From: CAMCXE01 sp046347475 | Lineage (GTDB): Bacteria > Pseudomonadota > Gammaproteobacteria > Pseudomonadales > Cellvibrionaceae | Length of the DNA stretch: 64,000 nucleotides | NCBI GenBank assembly: GCA_046347475.1 | Contig: JAXMGD010000001.1 | Location: forward strand, 558,001-622,000 | Direction: 5' to 3' | Part shown: one piece after another, positions 1 to 9,285 of the stretch | Layout: every line of letters starts with the position of its first letter | Position numbering within the stretch: the first letter of the stretch is position 1 | The notes under the pieces: model-generated | Seen by the model: only the letters and a program-made list of their open reading frames with translations | The model's database searches: none | Told to the model about the DNA's origin: nothing | Translations under genes and position numbers: made by a program

Positions 1-527
1 TGTGAAAAACGGCTAACCCTGGGATTCATCAAGGCATCTCTATGTTATTCACCCATTGGTTTTTGGTGCCGGGTGAATAAGCGCTGTGAACTCAATGTGC
101 TCACTTACTACCTAGGCACCGGCCATTAATACGCATCATTTCAGACGCGCCGTGAATACATCCCTATAGGCCCGTCAAAAAGATCCCTCTTTTTGACGGT
201 CTGAAATGATGTGCATTCATTACCTCCGTACAGCTAGTAATTTCACCAGAGTGAATAAAGCTACTGTTCTATTTCACGCTAATATGCACGCGTTTTGCGC
301 TGCAGCAGGCATTAGCCTTTAATGCCTTCAGCACCCGCCTTTGTACTTTTTTTTAGGGTTTCCCCTCTTATTCATACTGCCTTAGATGGGTTTCAGTGGT
401 TTATTGCTTATTCCATAAAAAAACAGTCTGATACCTAGCCTTTACCTTATTAATTCACAGCGCTTTAATTAATACGAAGAGCCGAATTTATCGGCACCTA
501 ATATGATTTACCCTCGGGGATGCGCAT
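1..527. other. Intergenic region upstream of the TonB-dependent receptor
   Basis: No convincing gene is seen in the first 527 bases. The stretch carries one full copy of palindromic repeat family A (111-240) and an AT-rich segment (about 400-480) that probably contains the promoter of the receptor gene. The sequence gccgggtgaata occurs at about 68-79 and again at about 7053-7064, upstream of the MFS permease gene; this shared element could be an operator but this is only suggested by the recurrence. Confidence 0.5.
111..240 (+). repeat. Palindromic repeat family A, copy A1
   Basis: An outer inverted repeat (125-146 with 199-220, atttcagac/gtctgaaat core) encloses an inner hairpin (174-197, gtcaaaaag/ctttttgac). 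The element is bounded by cctaggc on the left and agctagta on the right. The same architecture recurs at 4221-4350 and 56951-57080, inverted at about 6812-6932, and as a half copy at 42713-42750. It looks like a non-coding MITE or REPIN-like element. Confidence 0.85.
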
Positions 528-2930
528 ATGAAACACCACAACGCTTTTTTACCCAACAGTCTTGCACTGATTATCGCCAGTATCATGTCGCCCGCGTTTG
601 GCGCCGCACAACAAGAGGTTATTGAAGAGGTTATTGTGACGGGTACGGCAAGCCCGGTGACGCAATTGGAATCCAGCGTATCCATCAGCAGTGTCAATAT
701 GGATGAAATTGCCAATTTTGCCCCTCGCTCAGCGGCGGAAATATTCCGCAATATTCCCGGCATTCGCGCAGAAGCCACCGGCGGTGAAGGTAACGCTAAC
801 ATCAGTGTGCGCGGTTTACCCGTGGCCTCCGGCGGCGCTAAATTTTTGCAATTGCAAGAAGACGGTTTGCCTGTGGTGCAATTTGGCGATATCGCCTTTG
901 GTAATGCCGATATTTTTCTGCGCGCCGATGCGAACATCGCACGGGTAGAATCCATTCGCGGCGGTTCCGCCTCCACATTTGCCAGTAATTCTCCCGGCGG
1001 CATTATCAATATGATCAGCAAAACTGGTGAAGAAGCCGGTGGCAGTTTTGCCTTGAGCAAGGGTGTGGATTTTGACCAAACCCGCGCGGATTTTGATTAC
1101 GGCGCCCCATTGGGCAATGACTGGAATTTTCATATAGGGGGTTTTTTGCGTGAAGGTAGTGGCCCGCGCGACCCAGGTTATAAAGCCACCGAGGGCGGCC
1201 AAATAAAAGCAAATTTAAGCCGCACTTTTGAGGGTGGTTTTGTGCGTTTTTATTTAAAGCATTTAGATGACAGAAGTATTGGTTATTTACCCATGCCCAT
1301 GCGTCCAAACGGCGATAGCCTGCCAGGTTTTGATGCCTTAAGTGACACGCCACACTCTGTGTATTTATTGCATAACCTAGGGGTAGACCAAAACGGCAAC
1401 CGCCGCACCAGTGATGTAGCTGAAGGTATGCACCCTATTACCACGGCGGTGGGCGGTGAATTTTTGTTTGATTTAGGTGGCGGTTTTACACTGAATGATA
1501 AATTCCGTAAAACCTCCATCGGCGGCCGTTTTGTATCGCCATTTCCTGCCGATGTGGGCAGCGCACAAACAGTGGCGGATTCGGTGGGCGGCGCCGGTAG
1601 CCATTTAGAATATGCCAATGGCCCTATGGCCGGGCAAGCCATTAATCCCAATACACTAAACGGCAACGGCCTTGCCATGCGGATTCATTTATTCGATGTG
1701 GAATTAAATGATTTGGGCAGTTTTACCAATGATGTCAAACTCAGTAAAGAGTTGGACACCATGACGTTTAATGTAGGGCTTTATTCTGCTCAGCAAGCTA
1801 TTAAAACCTCTTGGCTGTGGAATTCTTATTTAATGGAAGTCAAAGGCGATAACGCGGCTTTATTAAATGTGCGGGATAAAAATGGCGCTTTGATGACCGA
1901 AAATGGCTTGATTGCCTATGGTGTGCCCTTCTGGGGAAATTGTTGCACTCGCTATTATGGTGGCGAGTATTCCATCGAAGCACCTTATGCAGCCGCTGAA
2001 TTTAAATGGGACCAATTTACCCTGGAAGCGAGTGTGCGCCACGATTCCGGCTCCGCTACCGGAAGTTATATGGGGGCGGTGCAGCGCGATAATGTGGATA
2101 TGAACAATGATGGCAAAATATCCGCACCGGAAAAAAGTGTCTCATTTGTGGATGCCGCCCATCCCAATCCAATCAATTACGACTGGAGCTACAGCTCATT
2201 TTCCCTAGGGGGCACTTACTTAATTGACGATAATCTATCGGTGTTTGGCCGTGTGAGTAAAGGCGGCAGAGCTAATGCGGATCGTTTGTTATTTGGGCCA
2301 AATGTATTGCCCGATGGCAGTTTATTAGATGAAAGTGCTGCTGTTGATGAAGTCAAACAAATCGAAACCGGTGTTAAATACAAAGGGGACAATTACACCC
2401 TTTATGTGACTGGCTTTTTTGCCAAAACCCAGGAGCAAAATTATGAAGCTACCACGCAGAAATTCTTTAACCGCGAATATGAAGCCCGCGGCTTAGAAGT
2501 TGAATCCCACCTGGGCTTAGGCAACTTTAGTGTGGAGAGCAGCCTTACCTACACCCAAGCGGAAATTGTTAAAGACCCATTGAACCCGGCCACCGTGGGC
2601 CACACCCCTCGCCGCCAACCAGACTTTTTATACAGCCTGACACCTTCATATACTCTGGGGGATTTAAACCTGGGCGCTAATTTAATTGGTGTGACCAGCT
2701 CTTATGCGCAGGATAACAATGAGCTGCAATTTAGCGGTTACACCCAGGTAAATGCCTTTGTTAATTATCAACTCACCGATAATTTATCCCTTTCATTGAA
2801 TGTGAATAATCTGTTCGATACCGTCGGTATTACGGAGGCAGAAGAAGGTGTGGCACCTGATAATGGCGTAATTCGCGCGCGCTCTATCAATGGCCGCAGT
2901 TCAACCATTGGCTTTAAATATACGCTCTAA
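528..2930 (+). CDS. TonB-dependent outer-membrane receptor, probably for sucrose or fructo-oligosaccharides
   Basis: An 800-residue outer-membrane transporter. A signal peptide covers about residues 1-26. It is followed by a TonB-box-like EEVIVTG segment (about 34-40), a plug domain (about 45-160, containing the SVRGLP and GGSASTFASNSPGGIINM motifs typical of the family) and a 22-strand-type beta-barrel to the C-terminus. Length is normal for the family. The substrate is inferred only from neighbours: a fructokinase, a GH32/68-like hydrolase, a ROK repressor and an MFS permease follow, a set comparable to sucrose utilisation loci built around a TonB receptor. Energy would come from ExbB/ExbD/TonB proteins. 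A strong hairpin terminator lies 17 bases after the stop, so the gene is probably its own transcription unit. Confidence 0.9.
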   Translation: MKHHNAFLPNSLALIIASIMSPAFGAAQQEVIEEVIVTGTASPVTQLESSVSISSVNMDEIANFAPRSAAEIFRNIPGIRAEATGGEGNANISVRGLPVASGGAKFLQLQEDGLPVVQFGDIAFGNADIFLRADANIARVESIRGGSASTFASNSPGGIINMISKTGEEAGGSFALSKGVDFDQTRADFDYGAPLGNDWNFHIGGFLREGSGPRDPGYKATEGGQIKANLSRTFEGGFVRFYLKHLDDRSIGYLPMPMRPNGDSLPGFDALSDTPHSVYLLHNLGVDQNGNRRTSDVAEGMHPITTAVGGEFLFDLGGGFTLNDKFRKTSIGGRFVSPFPADVGSAQTVADSVGGAGSHLEYANGPMAGQAINPNTLNGNGLAMRIHLFDVELNDLGSFTNDVKLSKELDTMTFNVGLYSAQQAIKTSWLWNSYLMEVKGDNAALLNVRDKNGALMTENGLIAYGVPFWGNCCTRYYGGEYSIEAPYAAAEFKWDQFTLEASVRHDSGSATGSYMGAVQRDNVDMNNDGKISAPEKSVSFVDAAHPNPINYDWSYSSFSLGGTYLIDDNLSVFGRVSKGGRANADRLLFGPNVLPDGSLLDESAAVDEVKQIETGVKYKGDNYTLYVTGFFAKTQEQNYEATTQKFFNREYEARGLEVESHLGLGNFSVESSLTYTQAEIVKDPLNPATVGHTPRRQPDFLYSLTPSYTLGDLNLGANLIGVTSSYAQDNNELQFSGYTQVNAFVNYQLTDNLSLSLNVNNLFDTVGITEAEEGVAPDNGVIRARSINGRSSTIGFKYTL

Positions 2931-2946
2931 CGATTCACCCGGCGGC

Positions 2947-2986
2947 TTTTAGTAACCCGGCGACATTTAGTGCCGGGTTACTAAAA
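2947..2986 (+). terminator. Rho-independent terminator after the TonB-dependent receptor
   Basis: An 11-bp GC-rich stem (agtaacccggc / gccgggttact) with a short loop, flanked by A-run and T-run sequences (ttttag and ctaaaatttt). It can act in both directions. Confidence 0.85.
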
Positions 2987-3072
2987 TTTTCAGCCGCTGT
3001 CACTTGTGTGCTGTCATCCGCTTTTAATAATAGCGCTGAGTTATCTCGGCGCGTTTTAGTCAGAGCATTCTT

Positions 3073-3215
3073 AGCAGCGTGTTGAAATACGTCAGCGGCG
3101 AGGGTATGGCAAGGAAAATTTTCCGAAAAAACGAGTTTACATCTAGTAAATGAGGATTGTTTCGCCACATTTAACGCCGCCAGATCTGGCAAGGTAGTAT
3201 TCAACACTCTGTTAG
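3073..3215 (-). repeat. Palindromic repeat family B, copy B1
   Basis: The ends are imperfect inverted repeats (cagcgtgttgaaatac on the left, gtattcaacactctg on the right). The inside includes ctggcggcgttaaatgtggcg read on the minus strand. Related copies lie at 35836-35892 (internally deleted), 42441-42582, 49469-49595 and 59141-59320. It lies between the receptor and the fructokinase. Confidence 0.8.
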
Positions 3216-3255
3216 AAAAACGTGTATTAAACCAACGGTGAAAGGGGGTAGGGCA

Positions 3256-4167
3256 ATGGTTGCGACGAATCAAATGAAATTAAAACCTGCCTGGGGCGCT
3301 ATAGAGGCGGGCGGCACTAAATTTAATTGTATGCTGGCGGATGAGCACAGCCGAATATTAGCGCAAACCCGCATCAGCACCACTAGCCCTAGCGCAACCC
3401 TTGCAGCCGCGGCGGATTTTTTTAAGCAGCCGCAATTGGGTTTTGCCTTGCAGGCCTTGGGTATCGCAAGTTTCGGCCCGGTGGAATTAAATCCCCAGGC
3501 TAAACACTATGGCTGGATTACCCATACGCCTAAACCCGGCTGGGCCCATACGGATCTGGTGGGCTATTTTCGGCAGGCGCTCGCTTTGCCGATTGGATTT
3601 CAAACCGATGTGAATGCCGCTGCCTTGGGTGAATGGCATTTTGGTGCGGCGCAGGGCCTGCGTAATTTTGTTTATGTCACCATAGGCACGGGCATAGGTG
3701 CTGGTATTGTCAGCCATGGAAAATTAGTGCAAGGCATTAGCCATCCAGAATTAGGCCATATGTATATTCCGCAAAAAGCCTTGTGGGATAGTTTTCAGGG
3801 CACTTGCCCATTTCACAAAAATTGTTTGGAAGGCTTAGCCTCTGGCCCCGCTATGGCGGCGCGCTGGAATGCACCTGCTGAAACCCTCAGTGCCGACCAT
3901 CCTGCTTGGGTATTGCAGGCAAATTATTTGGCGCTTATGTGCGTCAATATTACTCTGATGTTTGCGCCGCAAAAAATAATTTTAGGCGGTGGCGTGATGC
4001 AGCATGCGCCCTTGTTTGCATTGGTGCGCGAGCAATTTAATCAATTAATGGCAGGTTATGGGCAGGGGCAAGAATTAAGTGATTTAAATACCTATATAAC
4101 CCCACCGGGCCGCCCAGAACAGTCGGGTATTTTAGGTGCTTGGGTGTTGGCAAAATCGGCTTTGTGA
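3256..4167 (+). CDS. ROK-family fructokinase
   Basis: ATP-dependent sugar kinase of 303 residues, expected to make fructose 6-phosphate in the cytoplasm. It has the N-terminal phosphate-binding motif GAIEAGGTKF, the ROK core GTGIGAG, the sugar-binding HPELGHM segment and the zinc-binding CPFHKNCLEGLASGPAM segment that is characteristic of the bacterial fructokinases of this family (GmuE/YdhR-like). ATG at 3256 is preferred over the GTG at 3238 because the purine run aaagggggt ends 7 bases upstream. The gene sits between the receptor and a convergent hydrolase gene, which supports fructose release from a disaccharide or fructan. Confidence 0.9.
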   Translation: MVATNQMKLKPAWGAIEAGGTKFNCMLADEHSRILAQTRISTTSPSATLAAAADFFKQPQLGFALQALGIASFGPVELNPQAKHYGWITHTPKPGWAHTDLVGYFRQALALPIGFQTDVNAAALGEWHFGAAQGLRNFVYVTIGTGIGAGIVSHGKLVQGISHPELGHMYIPQKALWDSFQGTCPFHKNCLEGLASGPAMAARWNAPAETLSADHPAWVLQANYLALMCVNITLMFAPQKIILGGGVMQHAPLFALVREQFNQLMAGYGQGQELSDLNTYITPPGRPEQSGILGAWVLAKSAL

Positions 4168-4220
4168 GTGCTATTAACTCGGCGGCTTATGTTGCCTGTT
4201 TAATAATGTACCACCTACTC

Positions 4221-4350
4221 CCTAGGCGCCAACAATGAATACACGTCATTTCAGACACGCCGTGCTTACATCCATGTAGACTCGTCAAAAAGATCCCTCT
4301 TTTTGACGGTCTGACATGATGTGTATTCATTACTTCCGTAAAGCTAGTAT
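4221..4350 (+). repeat. Palindromic repeat family A, copy A2
   Basis: Very close to copy A1, including the inner hairpin built on gtcaaaaagatccctctttttgac, the outer arms around cgtcatttcagac/gtctgacatgatg, and the cctaggc and agctagta borders. It lies between the convergent fructokinase and hydrolase genes, where the inner hairpin with its T-run could serve as a two-way terminator. Confidence 0.85.
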
Positions 4351-4418
4351 ATAGAGCCGCCGCAGGTGAATAATCTGCGGTTGAGGCGCAGCTAAACATT
4401 AAGCCTTTTTGCGCAGTG

Positions 4419-5393
4419 TTAGTCTGCGAGATATAAATGCCCATCAGGCTGCACAAGCACCTCAATGGGGTCAATTAAACAGCCGCTAAATTGCCCTGCT
4501 GATTTATAGCCTTCAAAAGCGAGAAAATACCAGGGGCTCTGCTCGCCTTTTGATGGGCCTTGTACCAGGCGCCCGGCATACAAGTGGCTGTGGCGGCTGT
4601 CGGTTAAAAACCCACTGGATTCTGGTGTAAAAGGCCCTAAGGGTGAATCGGCCAGGTAATATTTAAGGCCCGTTTTTGGCACGCAACTCGGATCAGCGCG
4701 CTGGGCGGCGGAGTGATATTTAGCGGATACCGAACAAAAAAGATAATAGCGCCCTTGAATAAAACACACCTGGGGCACTTCCATTTCACCAAAATGGCCC
4801 GGTGCAAATAGCGGTTTTTGTACTTGCCAGTCAATTAAATTGTCTGATGTTGCGTGGCCAATGGCGCCGCGCCCATCCGGCGCGCCCACATTGGCCCGCG
4901 CCGTTACCAGCATATGCCATTGGTTGTTGTGCGCAAAAACCCATGGATCGCGAAATGAGGCATCGTGCCAATAATCCAAAATTAAACCGTCGTACCAGGT
5001 GTTATCTAATTGCACCAAAGGGTTGGCTGGGTGTTTTTGCCAATGAATTAGATCCTCAGACTGAGCCAAACACACCCGTTGCACCAAGCCTTTATCCACT
5101 CGGCTGGTGCCGGTGTAAAACATATACCAGGTATTTTGATGCGGCAGAACGCAGCCGGTCCAGGTGGTGTAGGAATCGGCGGCGGCTAAATTATTTAGGG
5201 TGGGAGCCAAGGCATCGGGCAGCGTCTGCCAATGCATTAAATCCTCGGATTTGGCGTGGCCGATACAAACATTCCAGTGGCGCAATTCAGGATCGCCAAG
5301 GCTTTTATTGGCCTGTAAATAAAACAGGTGATAGGTTGAGCCCTCCTGGGCGAGCCAAAAATCCCACAGCCATTTATCGTTTAATGCCAGCAT
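4419..5393 (-). CDS. GH32/GH68-like five-bladed beta-propeller glycosidase, putative cytoplasmic beta-fructosidase
   Basis: A 324-residue protein without signal peptide, built from repeated propeller strands of the WYMFYTG and YYLFCSV type. Motifs of clan GH-J can be placed in order: an N-terminal W-D-F-W (residues 9-12) as the likely nucleophile region, R-D-P (about 169-171) as the transition-state stabiliser and M-E-V-P (about 209-212) as the likely acid/base. The protein stops after the propeller, so it lacks the C-terminal beta-sandwich of classical GH32 invertases; W-D-x-W is closer to GH68 than to the W-M-N-D-P-N of GH32. In this locus it would split imported sucrose or fructo-oligosaccharides and feed the fructokinase. 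A GH43-type specificity cannot be excluded. Confidence 0.75.
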   Translation of the reverse strand: MLALNDKWLWDFWLAQEGSTYHLFYLQANKSLGDPELRHWNVCIGHAKSEDLMHWQTLPDALAPTLNNLAAADSYTTWTGCVLPHQNTWYMFYTGTSRVDKGLVQRVCLAQSEDLIHWQKHPANPLVQLDNTWYDGLILDYWHDASFRDPWVFAHNNQWHMLVTARANVGAPDGRGAIGHATSDNLIDWQVQKPLFAPGHFGEMEVPQVCFIQGRYYLFCSVSAKYHSAAQRADPSCVPKTGLKYYLADSPLGPFTPESSGFLTDSRHSHLYAGRLVQGPSKGEQSPWYFLAFEGYKSAGQFSGCLIDPIEVLVQPDGHLYLAD

Positions 5394-5440
5394 GCTGTGT
5401 TACTCCTGTGCGATTGTTTATGTGGGCATGGGTGTATTGA

Positions 5441-6664
5441 TTAGGATTGCAAGATTTTTTTCGGAACGCCGCCGGTGAGCATTACGGTTTTATCCGGTGA
5501 AAAATTGGCGTAAAAGGGCAGCAGTGCGCCGCCGATGGCTCGGGCATCGGCACCCAATTTGCCGCATAAAATACGCGGAATAAAAATTCCTTTGGGCGTA
5601 AAGTGGTTGATGTTATGGCCTACTTTATCCACTAAACGCTCCAGCAGATCACGGGGTAAATTGGCGTCCAGTACCACGGCTTCTACATCCAATAAACTGG
5701 TGGCGCTAAATAGGGCAAAGGTAAGGGCATCGGCGCAATCGCTGATCCACTCGTCTATGTAGGGTTGGGCGGCGGGTAAAAAATGATTTAACTCGCTGAT
5801 ATTTTTTATGGCAAATCCGTGTTTATTTAAATGGCGGCGCAATACATAAATGGAGGCGCGATTCATCAGGGTTTCAAAGGGGCCGCTAATAATAGGGGCG
5901 GAATCCAACCGGGAGGGCGGCACAGGCATGGATGCTAAATCACCGGCATTGCCGTGTACGCCGCTTTCTAAATTGCCATCCAATACCAGGCCGCCGCCGA
6001 TAAAGGTGCCAATAAAACCGTAAATAAAATTATTAATCTGCACGCCCTCGCCAAATTGTAATTCGGCGATGGCCGCAGCTGAGCAGTCGTTTTCAAAAAA
6101 TACCGGCAGGCGGGCACGGGCATTAACTTCTGCGGCAAAGTTAATGCTATTCCAGCGCGCGGCCACTGCAGGGGGCATATTTAATTCCTGGCTCCAGGCG
6201 CCCATAAACCAGGGCATGGCCACACCAATACCCATGAGGCGAGTGCGTTGTTTGGCAGGCAGGCGCACGCTGAGGGCTTTAATGCCCTGGTGAATTTTAT
6301 CTAATAAAAAATCCGCATCCGGCACGTCAAATTCGTGGGATATTTTTTCAATGACCTCACCGCCAAAATCCATTAATAATAATTGTAAATCCCGCCGCCC
6401 CACGTTGGCGCCTATGGCATAAGCGCCTTGTGGATTAATGCAATACAAGGTGGCCGGTTGCCCTAAGCCACCGGTGCGACGGCCCTGTTGGCGAATAAGC
6501 CCGGCGGCTTCTAAATCATCCACTATGCGCGTGACCGCTTGGGGTGTCAGTTGGGCCAGCTGGGATAATTCAAATTTGGATGCGGCGCCCAATTTGCGTA
6601 AAAAGGTTATTAAAACTCGCTCGTTATAACGGCGCAGCCCGGATGAATTACTGCCTTTGCTCAT
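5441..6664 (-). CDS. ROK-family transcriptional repressor (NagC/Mlc type)
   Basis: A 407-residue regulator with an N-terminal winged helix (about residues 10-70; FELSQLAQLTPQAVTRIVDDLEAAGLI) and a ROK sugar-sensing domain. The start at 6664 is chosen because a ggtg ribosome site lies just upstream and the resulting length fits NagC/Mlc; the reading frame extends 43 codons further upstream without a good ribosome site. The usual zinc-binding cysteines of the ROK core are not obvious here: the region reads HGNAGDLASMPVPP, so the metal site may be degenerate. It lies upstream of the hydrolase on the same strand (47 bases apart) and divergent from the permease, and probably controls the locus in response to the imported sugar. 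Confidence 0.85.
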   Translation of the reverse strand: MSKGSNSSGLRRYNERVLITFLRKLGAASKFELSQLAQLTPQAVTRIVDDLEAAGLIRQQGRRTGGLGQPATLYCINPQGAYAIGANVGRRDLQLLLMDFGGEVIEKISHEFDVPDADFLLDKIHQGIKALSVRLPAKQRTRLMGIGVAMPWFMGAWSQELNMPPAVAARWNSINFAAEVNARARLPVFFENDCSAAAIAELQFGEGVQINNFIYGFIGTFIGGGLVLDGNLESGVHGNAGDLASMPVPPSRLDSAPIISGPFETLMNRASIYVLRRHLNKHGFAIKNISELNHFLPAAQPYIDEWISDCADALTFALFSATSLLDVEAVVLDANLPRDLLERLVDKVGHNINHFTPKGIFIPRILCGKLGADARAIGGALLPFYANFSPDKTVMLTGGVPKKILQS

Positions 6665-7117
6665 TGGGCACCTATGGGTGTAAAAAAGGGATGAAAAGAA
6701 AATATATTTTTGCCGTGTCCTTGAATTAATTAAACCACGGTTAATAATCAAGTCAAGGCGATGCCAAATTAAATCTGTGTTTTGCGAATGCACTGCAAAA
6801 AACGCTACCTGCTAGGGGTGCAAAAGTTAAATAAGCACAGGATTTCAGATCGTAAAAAGCGATTTTTTTGACGAGCCTACAATGGCGTAGTTACGACGCG
6901 TCTGAAATGCTGAGTGTTCTTTAGGTGCCGCCAAGTTAAGCAGGCTTATGAATCGGCCGCTTACACCGCCGCGTGTGGCGATAAACTCGGCGAAAGGCCG
7001 TCGCAGGTTTAAATAAACCGCGCCGATTCACTCAGCGCTCGTTTTAGTGCGCCGGGTGAATAGAAGGATAGACGCAATCGCGGTGTCGGTTGGGTGAATA
7101 TCTGATGAGGCGTGTGT
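6665..7117. other. Divergent intergenic region between the ROK repressor and MFS permease
   Basis: The 453-base stretch must hold both promoters. It contains an inverted and diverged copy of repeat A (about 6812-6932) and, nearer to the permease, the gccgggtgaata sequence (about 7053-7064) that also occurs upstream of the receptor gene. No gene was found. Confidence 0.5.
6812..6932 (-). repeat. Palindromic repeat family A, copy A4 (inverted, diverged)
   Basis: Read on the minus strand it matches the other copies: gcatttcagacgcg, then tgtaggctcgtcaaaaaaatcg with a degenerate inner hairpin, then gatctgaaatcctgtg. It is less conserved than copies A1 to A3. Confidence 0.7.
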
Positions 7118-8332
7118 ATGGTTAATTCTTGCGATAAAACCCGTGTAGTGCGCTGGCTTACCTACTGCATGTTTATGATGTTTGCCATGACCACCGATGC
7201 GGTGGGTGTGATTATTCCGAAAATAATCAGCGAATTTAATCTAAGCCTGACTCAGGCCAGCGCATTTCATTATGTCTCAATGGCGGCCATCGCCATTAGC
7301 GGCATTGCCTTTGGCAGCCTGGCTGATCGAATCGGCCGCAAAAGTGCCATCATTGTGGGCTTGTTTATATTTACCATCGGGTGTTTTGCCTTTAGTTTTA
7401 GCGAGGATTATGCGGTTTTTGTGGCCTTGCTGGCCCTGTGTGGCGCGGCCATTGGTATTTTTAAAACAGCGGCTTTAGCGCTCATCGGCGATTTAACGGC
7501 CAACAGCCATCAGCACAGCAAAACCATGAATACGGTGGAAGGTTTTTTTGCTGTGGGCGCTATTATTGGCCCGGCCTTGGTGGCGTTTTTATTAGCGCGG
7601 GATTTATCCTGGAAATATCTGTACGCCATTGCGGGTATTGTGTGTTTTATTTTATTGCTGCTGGCAAGCCGAGTGGATTATCCAGTCCGGCAGCCAAGCC
7701 AAGAGGCGCCAAGTAATCTGGCCGGCAGCATCGCTTTGTTAAAAGACCCTTATGCCTTGGGTTTTTCCCTTGCCATCGGCCTGTATGTAGCCGTTGAGGT
7801 GGCGATTTATGTCTGGATGCCGAGTTTTTTAGCGCAGGTGGCGACTGAAATGCCTTTTTTAGTGGCCTATGCGCTCACCATTTTTTTTATTTTGCGTGCC
7901 GCCGGGCGGTTTTTAGGCGCCTGGTTGCTGGATCAATTCCACTGGGCCCAGGTGTTGTGTTGTTTAACGGGCGCCATTGCCCTGTGTTTTTTAGCCAGTG
8001 TTTTGGGCGGCGCCAAACTGGGGGTTTATCTCTTACCGCTGTCCGGGCTATTTATGTCTATGGTGTACCCCACGCTTAATTCCAAGGGGATTAGTTGTTT
8101 TCCCAAGCATCGCCACGGTGCTATTGCGGGTGTTTTATTATTTTTTACCGCCCTGGCGGCTGCCCTAGGGCCTTTGGCTATGGCGTTAATGGGCGATTAT
8201 GGTGGGGATGTGCGCTTTGGGTTTTATTTGGCCGCAGCCTTTGCCCTCGGTCTGTTTGCTTTGATGGCCTATAACCTCTGGGCCAACCCCACGGCAGCGA
8301 GACTCGCCGCGGTTCAACAGGGGCAGGACTAG
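7118..8332 (+). CDS. MFS transporter, putative inner-membrane sugar permease
   Basis: A 404-residue major facilitator with about 12 hydrophobic segments. The family signature between helices 2 and 3 is present (FGSLADRIGRKS). The central loop after helix 6 is short, and the second half contains a further R-A-A-G-R-F-L-G-A pattern. ATG at 7118 is chosen over the upstream GTG because gagg lies 7 bases before it. In this locus it would carry the sugar admitted by the TonB-dependent receptor across the inner membrane. It ends 5 bases from the stop of the convergent ftsX gene, with no terminator between them. Confidence 0.85.
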   Translation: MVNSCDKTRVVRWLTYCMFMMFAMTTDAVGVIIPKIISEFNLSLTQASAFHYVSMAAIAISGIAFGSLADRIGRKSAIIVGLFIFTIGCFAFSFSEDYAVFVALLALCGAAIGIFKTAALALIGDLTANSHQHSKTMNTVEGFFAVGAIIGPALVAFLLARDLSWKYLYAIAGIVCFILLLLASRVDYPVRQPSQEAPSNLAGSIALLKDPYALGFSLAIGLYVAVEVAIYVWMPSFLAQVATEMPFLVAYALTIFFILRAAGRFLGAWLLDQFHWAQVLCCLTGAIALCFLASVLGGAKLGVYLLPLSGLFMSMVYPTLNSKGISCFPKHRHGAIAGVLLFFTALAAALGPLAMALMGDYGGDVRFGFYLAAAFALGLFALMAYNLWANPTAARLAAVQQGQD

Positions 8333-8337
8333 CCGGG

Positions 8338-9285
8338 TTACTGCGGCGTCATGGAGCTTAGGTGCCGCCCGACGGCCAGCCAAGCGCCCACCAGGCCGAT
8401 TAAGCTGCTGATGATGATTAAGCCGAGGCTGCCGAAAAACCCTAGCCCCTGCAGAATAAAATCCGTTTGATAGGTGGCGGCTAGCTCCTCGGTGGTGAGG
8501 CGCAAGAGAGCAAAGCCTAGGGCGAGGGTGAGGCTGGCCAATAGCCCGCCCAATAACCCGTACCAGGCGCCGGTGTAGAGAAAGGGCCTGCGGATATAGC
8601 CCTGGGTGCCGCCCACCAGTTGGGTAACGAGGATTTCATCGCGGCGGTTTTCAATGCTTAAACGCACGGTATTGCCCACCACAATAAGCGCGCCGAGGGT
8701 AAATAAGCCGCCGAGCCCCAGGGCAAATTGCCGCCCCAGCCGCAGCCACTGTTCTAGGCGTTTAACCCAGAGTAAATCCAATTCCACTTGATCCACTATG
8801 GGTTCCTGGCGCAGTTCAGCGGCCAGGGTTTCAAGGCCGGTGAGGTGTTCGCCTTCTAATAAGGGTGTGATGATGAGGGTGGAGGGCAGGGGGTTGCGAT
8901 CTAGGCCCTGGATAATTTCCGCTAGGTCGCCAAGGTTTTGCATTTTGCTTAAGGCATCATCCGCACTGATGTAGGTGATGCCCTTGATGCCGCTGCGGTG
9001 TTTAAGGCGCTCCTGCAGGGCGTTGACGGCGGTCATATCCATCTGGGGTTTTAAATACACCGATAGGCGGGGGCTGGCATCCCAGCGCTCGCCCAATTGG
9101 GCGATGTTATTGAGGGCTACTAACAGGGCCGCCGGTAGCATAAGCGCAATGGCCAGGGCAAGGGCGGTGAGCAGGGACTGCAGGGGCGCGCGCAGGATGC
9201 GCTCTAAGCTTTCCACGCAGGAGCTGCGGTGGTGGGCCTTCCAGGCTTCCATATTGGCTGTTTTTTTCAGGCTCAAGGCGGACAT
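8338..9285 (-). CDS. ftsX: Cell division protein FtsX
   Basis: A 315-residue inner-membrane subunit of the FtsEX complex, which couples the divisome to activation of peptidoglycan amidases. Four membrane segments can be seen (about 38-60, 186-208, 235-260 and 280-305), with the large periplasmic domain between the first two, as in the permease-like FtsX family. Its ATG overlaps the ftsE stop by one base (TGATG), showing translational coupling in the ftsY-ftsE-ftsX operon. Confidence 0.96.
   Translation of the reverse strand: MSALSLKKTANMEAWKAHHRSSCVESLERILRAPLQSLLTALALAIALMLPAALLVALNNIAQLGERWDASPRLSVYLKPQMDMTAVNALQERLKHRSGIKGITYISADDALSKMQNLGDLAEIIQGLDRNPLPSTLIITPLLEGEHLTGLETLAAELRQEPIVDQVELDLLWVKRLEQWLRLGRQFALGLGGLFTLGALIVVGNTVRLSIENRRDEILVTQLVGGTQGYIRRPFLYTGAWYGLLGGLLASLTLALGFALLRLTTEELAATYQTDFILQGLGFFGSLGLIIISSLIGLVGAWLAVGRHLSSMTPQ

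Noticed and set aside
4802..5440. 212-codon plus-strand frame opposite the GH32/68-like gene
   Set aside because: It lies almost entirely opposite a well-supported glycosidase gene and its translation is Arg/Pro/Cys-rich with no domain.
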